Shown here in pieces: positions 62,743 to 64,000 of a stretch of 64,000 nt of DNA. Within the stretch, counting starts at the first letter, position 1; each line of letters starts with the position of its first letter. Both the position numbers and the translations under genes were made by a program. The notes under the pieces are model-generated. The model ran no database searches and was not told the origin of the DNA. It worked only from the letters and a program-made list of their open reading frames with translations. The stretch comes from Phaeotremella fagi (lineage: Eukaryota; Basidiomycota; Tremellomycetes; Tremellales; Phaeotremellaceae): assembly GCA_001599715.1 (NCBI GenBank), contig BCHU01000005.1, positions 806,001-870,000 on the forward strand, in the 5' to 3' direction.

Positions 62743-64000
62743 CTATCTATCAACTTCACCAAACACCAAATCCATCGTACCGATAACAGCAACAGCGTCA
62801 GGTAAATAATGATGTCTCATCATGAAATCTGATCCTGCCAAATGAGCGAAACCAGGTGCTCTGATTTTACATCTGTAAGGACGATTCGAACCGTCTGAAA
62901 CCAAGTAAACTCCCATTTCACCTTTAGGTGCCTCGATGGCTGAATAGGTATCTCCTGGGGGTACTGAATAACCTTCTGAGAAGATCTATTTCTTGTTGTT
63001 AATACCACAATTGTTTTTAGTAAGATGGGGAGGCCTACCTTGAAATGATGGATCAAAGATTCCATGGATTCTTTCATTGATGCTCTGGGTGGTGGGACGA
63101 TCTTGTGGTCGTCAACTTTAACGGCGCCTGTTGGCATTTTGTTAAGACATTGATCGATGATACGGAGTGATTCTCTGAATTCCTGAACACGACATAGGTA
63201 ACGATCGTCTAATAACACATGGGTCAACACAGAATCAACTTTGTACGCCTTTTACTTACAACAATCACCGTTCTTTCCTACTGGAACATCGAATTCCACT
63301 TTATCATAAGCGTCGTAAGGAGCGATTTTTCTGAAAAAAAAAAAATATCAGTTCCATCCAAACCATTCCCACTTCAAAACCCACCGTAAATCCCATGGAA
63401 CACCACTACCTCTCAACATAACCCCCGAGAAACTATAATCCAAAGCTTCCTGAGCAGTGACAACCCCAACCCCGATCGTTCTACCCTTCCAAATTCTATT
63501 TCCAGTAACGACTTCTTCGATTTCGTCAACTCTCGAAGAGAACTGTGTTGCCCATTTGAAAATGTCATCAAGCATTCCGTGGGGTATGTCGAACGCTACA
63601 CCTCCTGGTCTGATGTAGGCCGCGTGCATTCGGGCACCGGAAACTCTTTCGTAGAATTCCATTAATTTTTCACGTTCTTCGAATCCCCATAAGAAGGGTG
63701 TCAAGGCTCCCACATCCATAGCGTGGCTGTGCGGTTCATCAGTATTCGGGAGGGTTGTTGATGAAAGGGTTTCAATGGGACATACGTTAAGACTGCCATT
63801 AAATGATTTAGGATTCTAGTGAGTTCTCCGAACAATGTACGAATCCATTTAGCTCTCTCTGGAACTTCGATGTTAAGCAATTTCTCAACAGCCAAAGTGT
63901 AACATAATTCGTTGGTCACTATTTGAACGAACATCAGTCGTCTTTTCAAAATAGAATGCGTTCAAAAACCCACTCATAGAAACGTAATCCAAGCGATCGA
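62743..64000 (-). CDS. nuo-49: Complex I 49-kDa subunit (NDUFS2/NuoD), 5' part cut off by window edge
   Basis: Core subunit near the quinone site of mitochondrial NADH:ubiquinone oxidoreductase. From the right edge: [154 protein letters not shown] and [20 protein letters not shown], ending VDR before the TAG at 62743-62745. These are the diagnostic motifs of the family. At least five introns in the visible part. The N-terminus with its presequence lies outside the window. Confidence 0.95.

Overview
The window is nuclear DNA of a basidiomycete fungus, most likely a tremellomycete of the Cryptococcus/Kwoniella/Tremella kind. The evidence is dense short introns (about 45-75 nt, GT(A/G)NGT donors), very short first coding exons, genes a few hundred bases apart on both strands, and protein sequences that read as fungal. 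That placement is inference from style and family resemblance, because I could run no search. I see no transposon, rRNA, convincing tRNA or CRISPR array.

Layout. Positions 1-12.7 kb hold housekeeping genes: MSH3 (mismatch repair, +), POL5/MYBBP1A (nucleolar, -) and a CDC25 phosphatase (-). A gene-poor stretch of 2.7 kb follows, with two unexplained exon-like segments. Positions 15.3-25.7 kb carry an orphan secreted protein, a ZCCHC10-like zinc-knuckle protein, Rab escort protein (MRS6), the translocon subunit SEC66 and a USP7/Ubp15 deubiquitinase. Positions 27.3-36.4 kb carry RAMP4/SERP1, an aldo-keto reductase, an unknown gene, a tandem pair of HEXXH metallopeptidase-like genes (one broken), a SnoaL-like protein and cystathionine gamma-synthase. 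Positions 36.6-46.5 kb carry the GTPase NUG1, mitochondrial thioredoxin, a Cys-rich membrane protein, an unknown nuclear-looking protein, a dienelactone-hydrolase-like/SnoaL protein, a small mitochondrial protein and mitoribosomal bL19m. Positions 47-55.8 kb are the most accessory-like: a PIN/RGG protein, then three copies of an orphan domain arranged as one single-domain and one two-domain gene, with duplicated promoters, and a large acidic Ser-rich protein. Positions 56.4-64 kb return to conserved genes: the PP2A B56 subunit RTS1, QCR9, a glutaminyl cyclase ending in KDEL, and the complex I 49-kDa subunit, which runs off the right edge.

Most genes are independent housekeeping units and no biosynthetic cluster is evident. 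Loose themes are the secretory pathway (SEC66, RAMP4, MRS6, glutaminyl cyclase) and mitochondria (thioredoxin, bL19m, QCR9, NDUFS2). The most unusual items are the tandem metallopeptidase pair with an in-frame stop in one member, the orphan-domain array, the splice-created KDEL on the glutaminyl cyclase, the PIN protein with repeated hydrophobic-L-x-R-P motifs, and the hidden exons near 14.8-15.1 kb. Exon joins were done by eye, so outer coordinates are firmer than every internal splice site.
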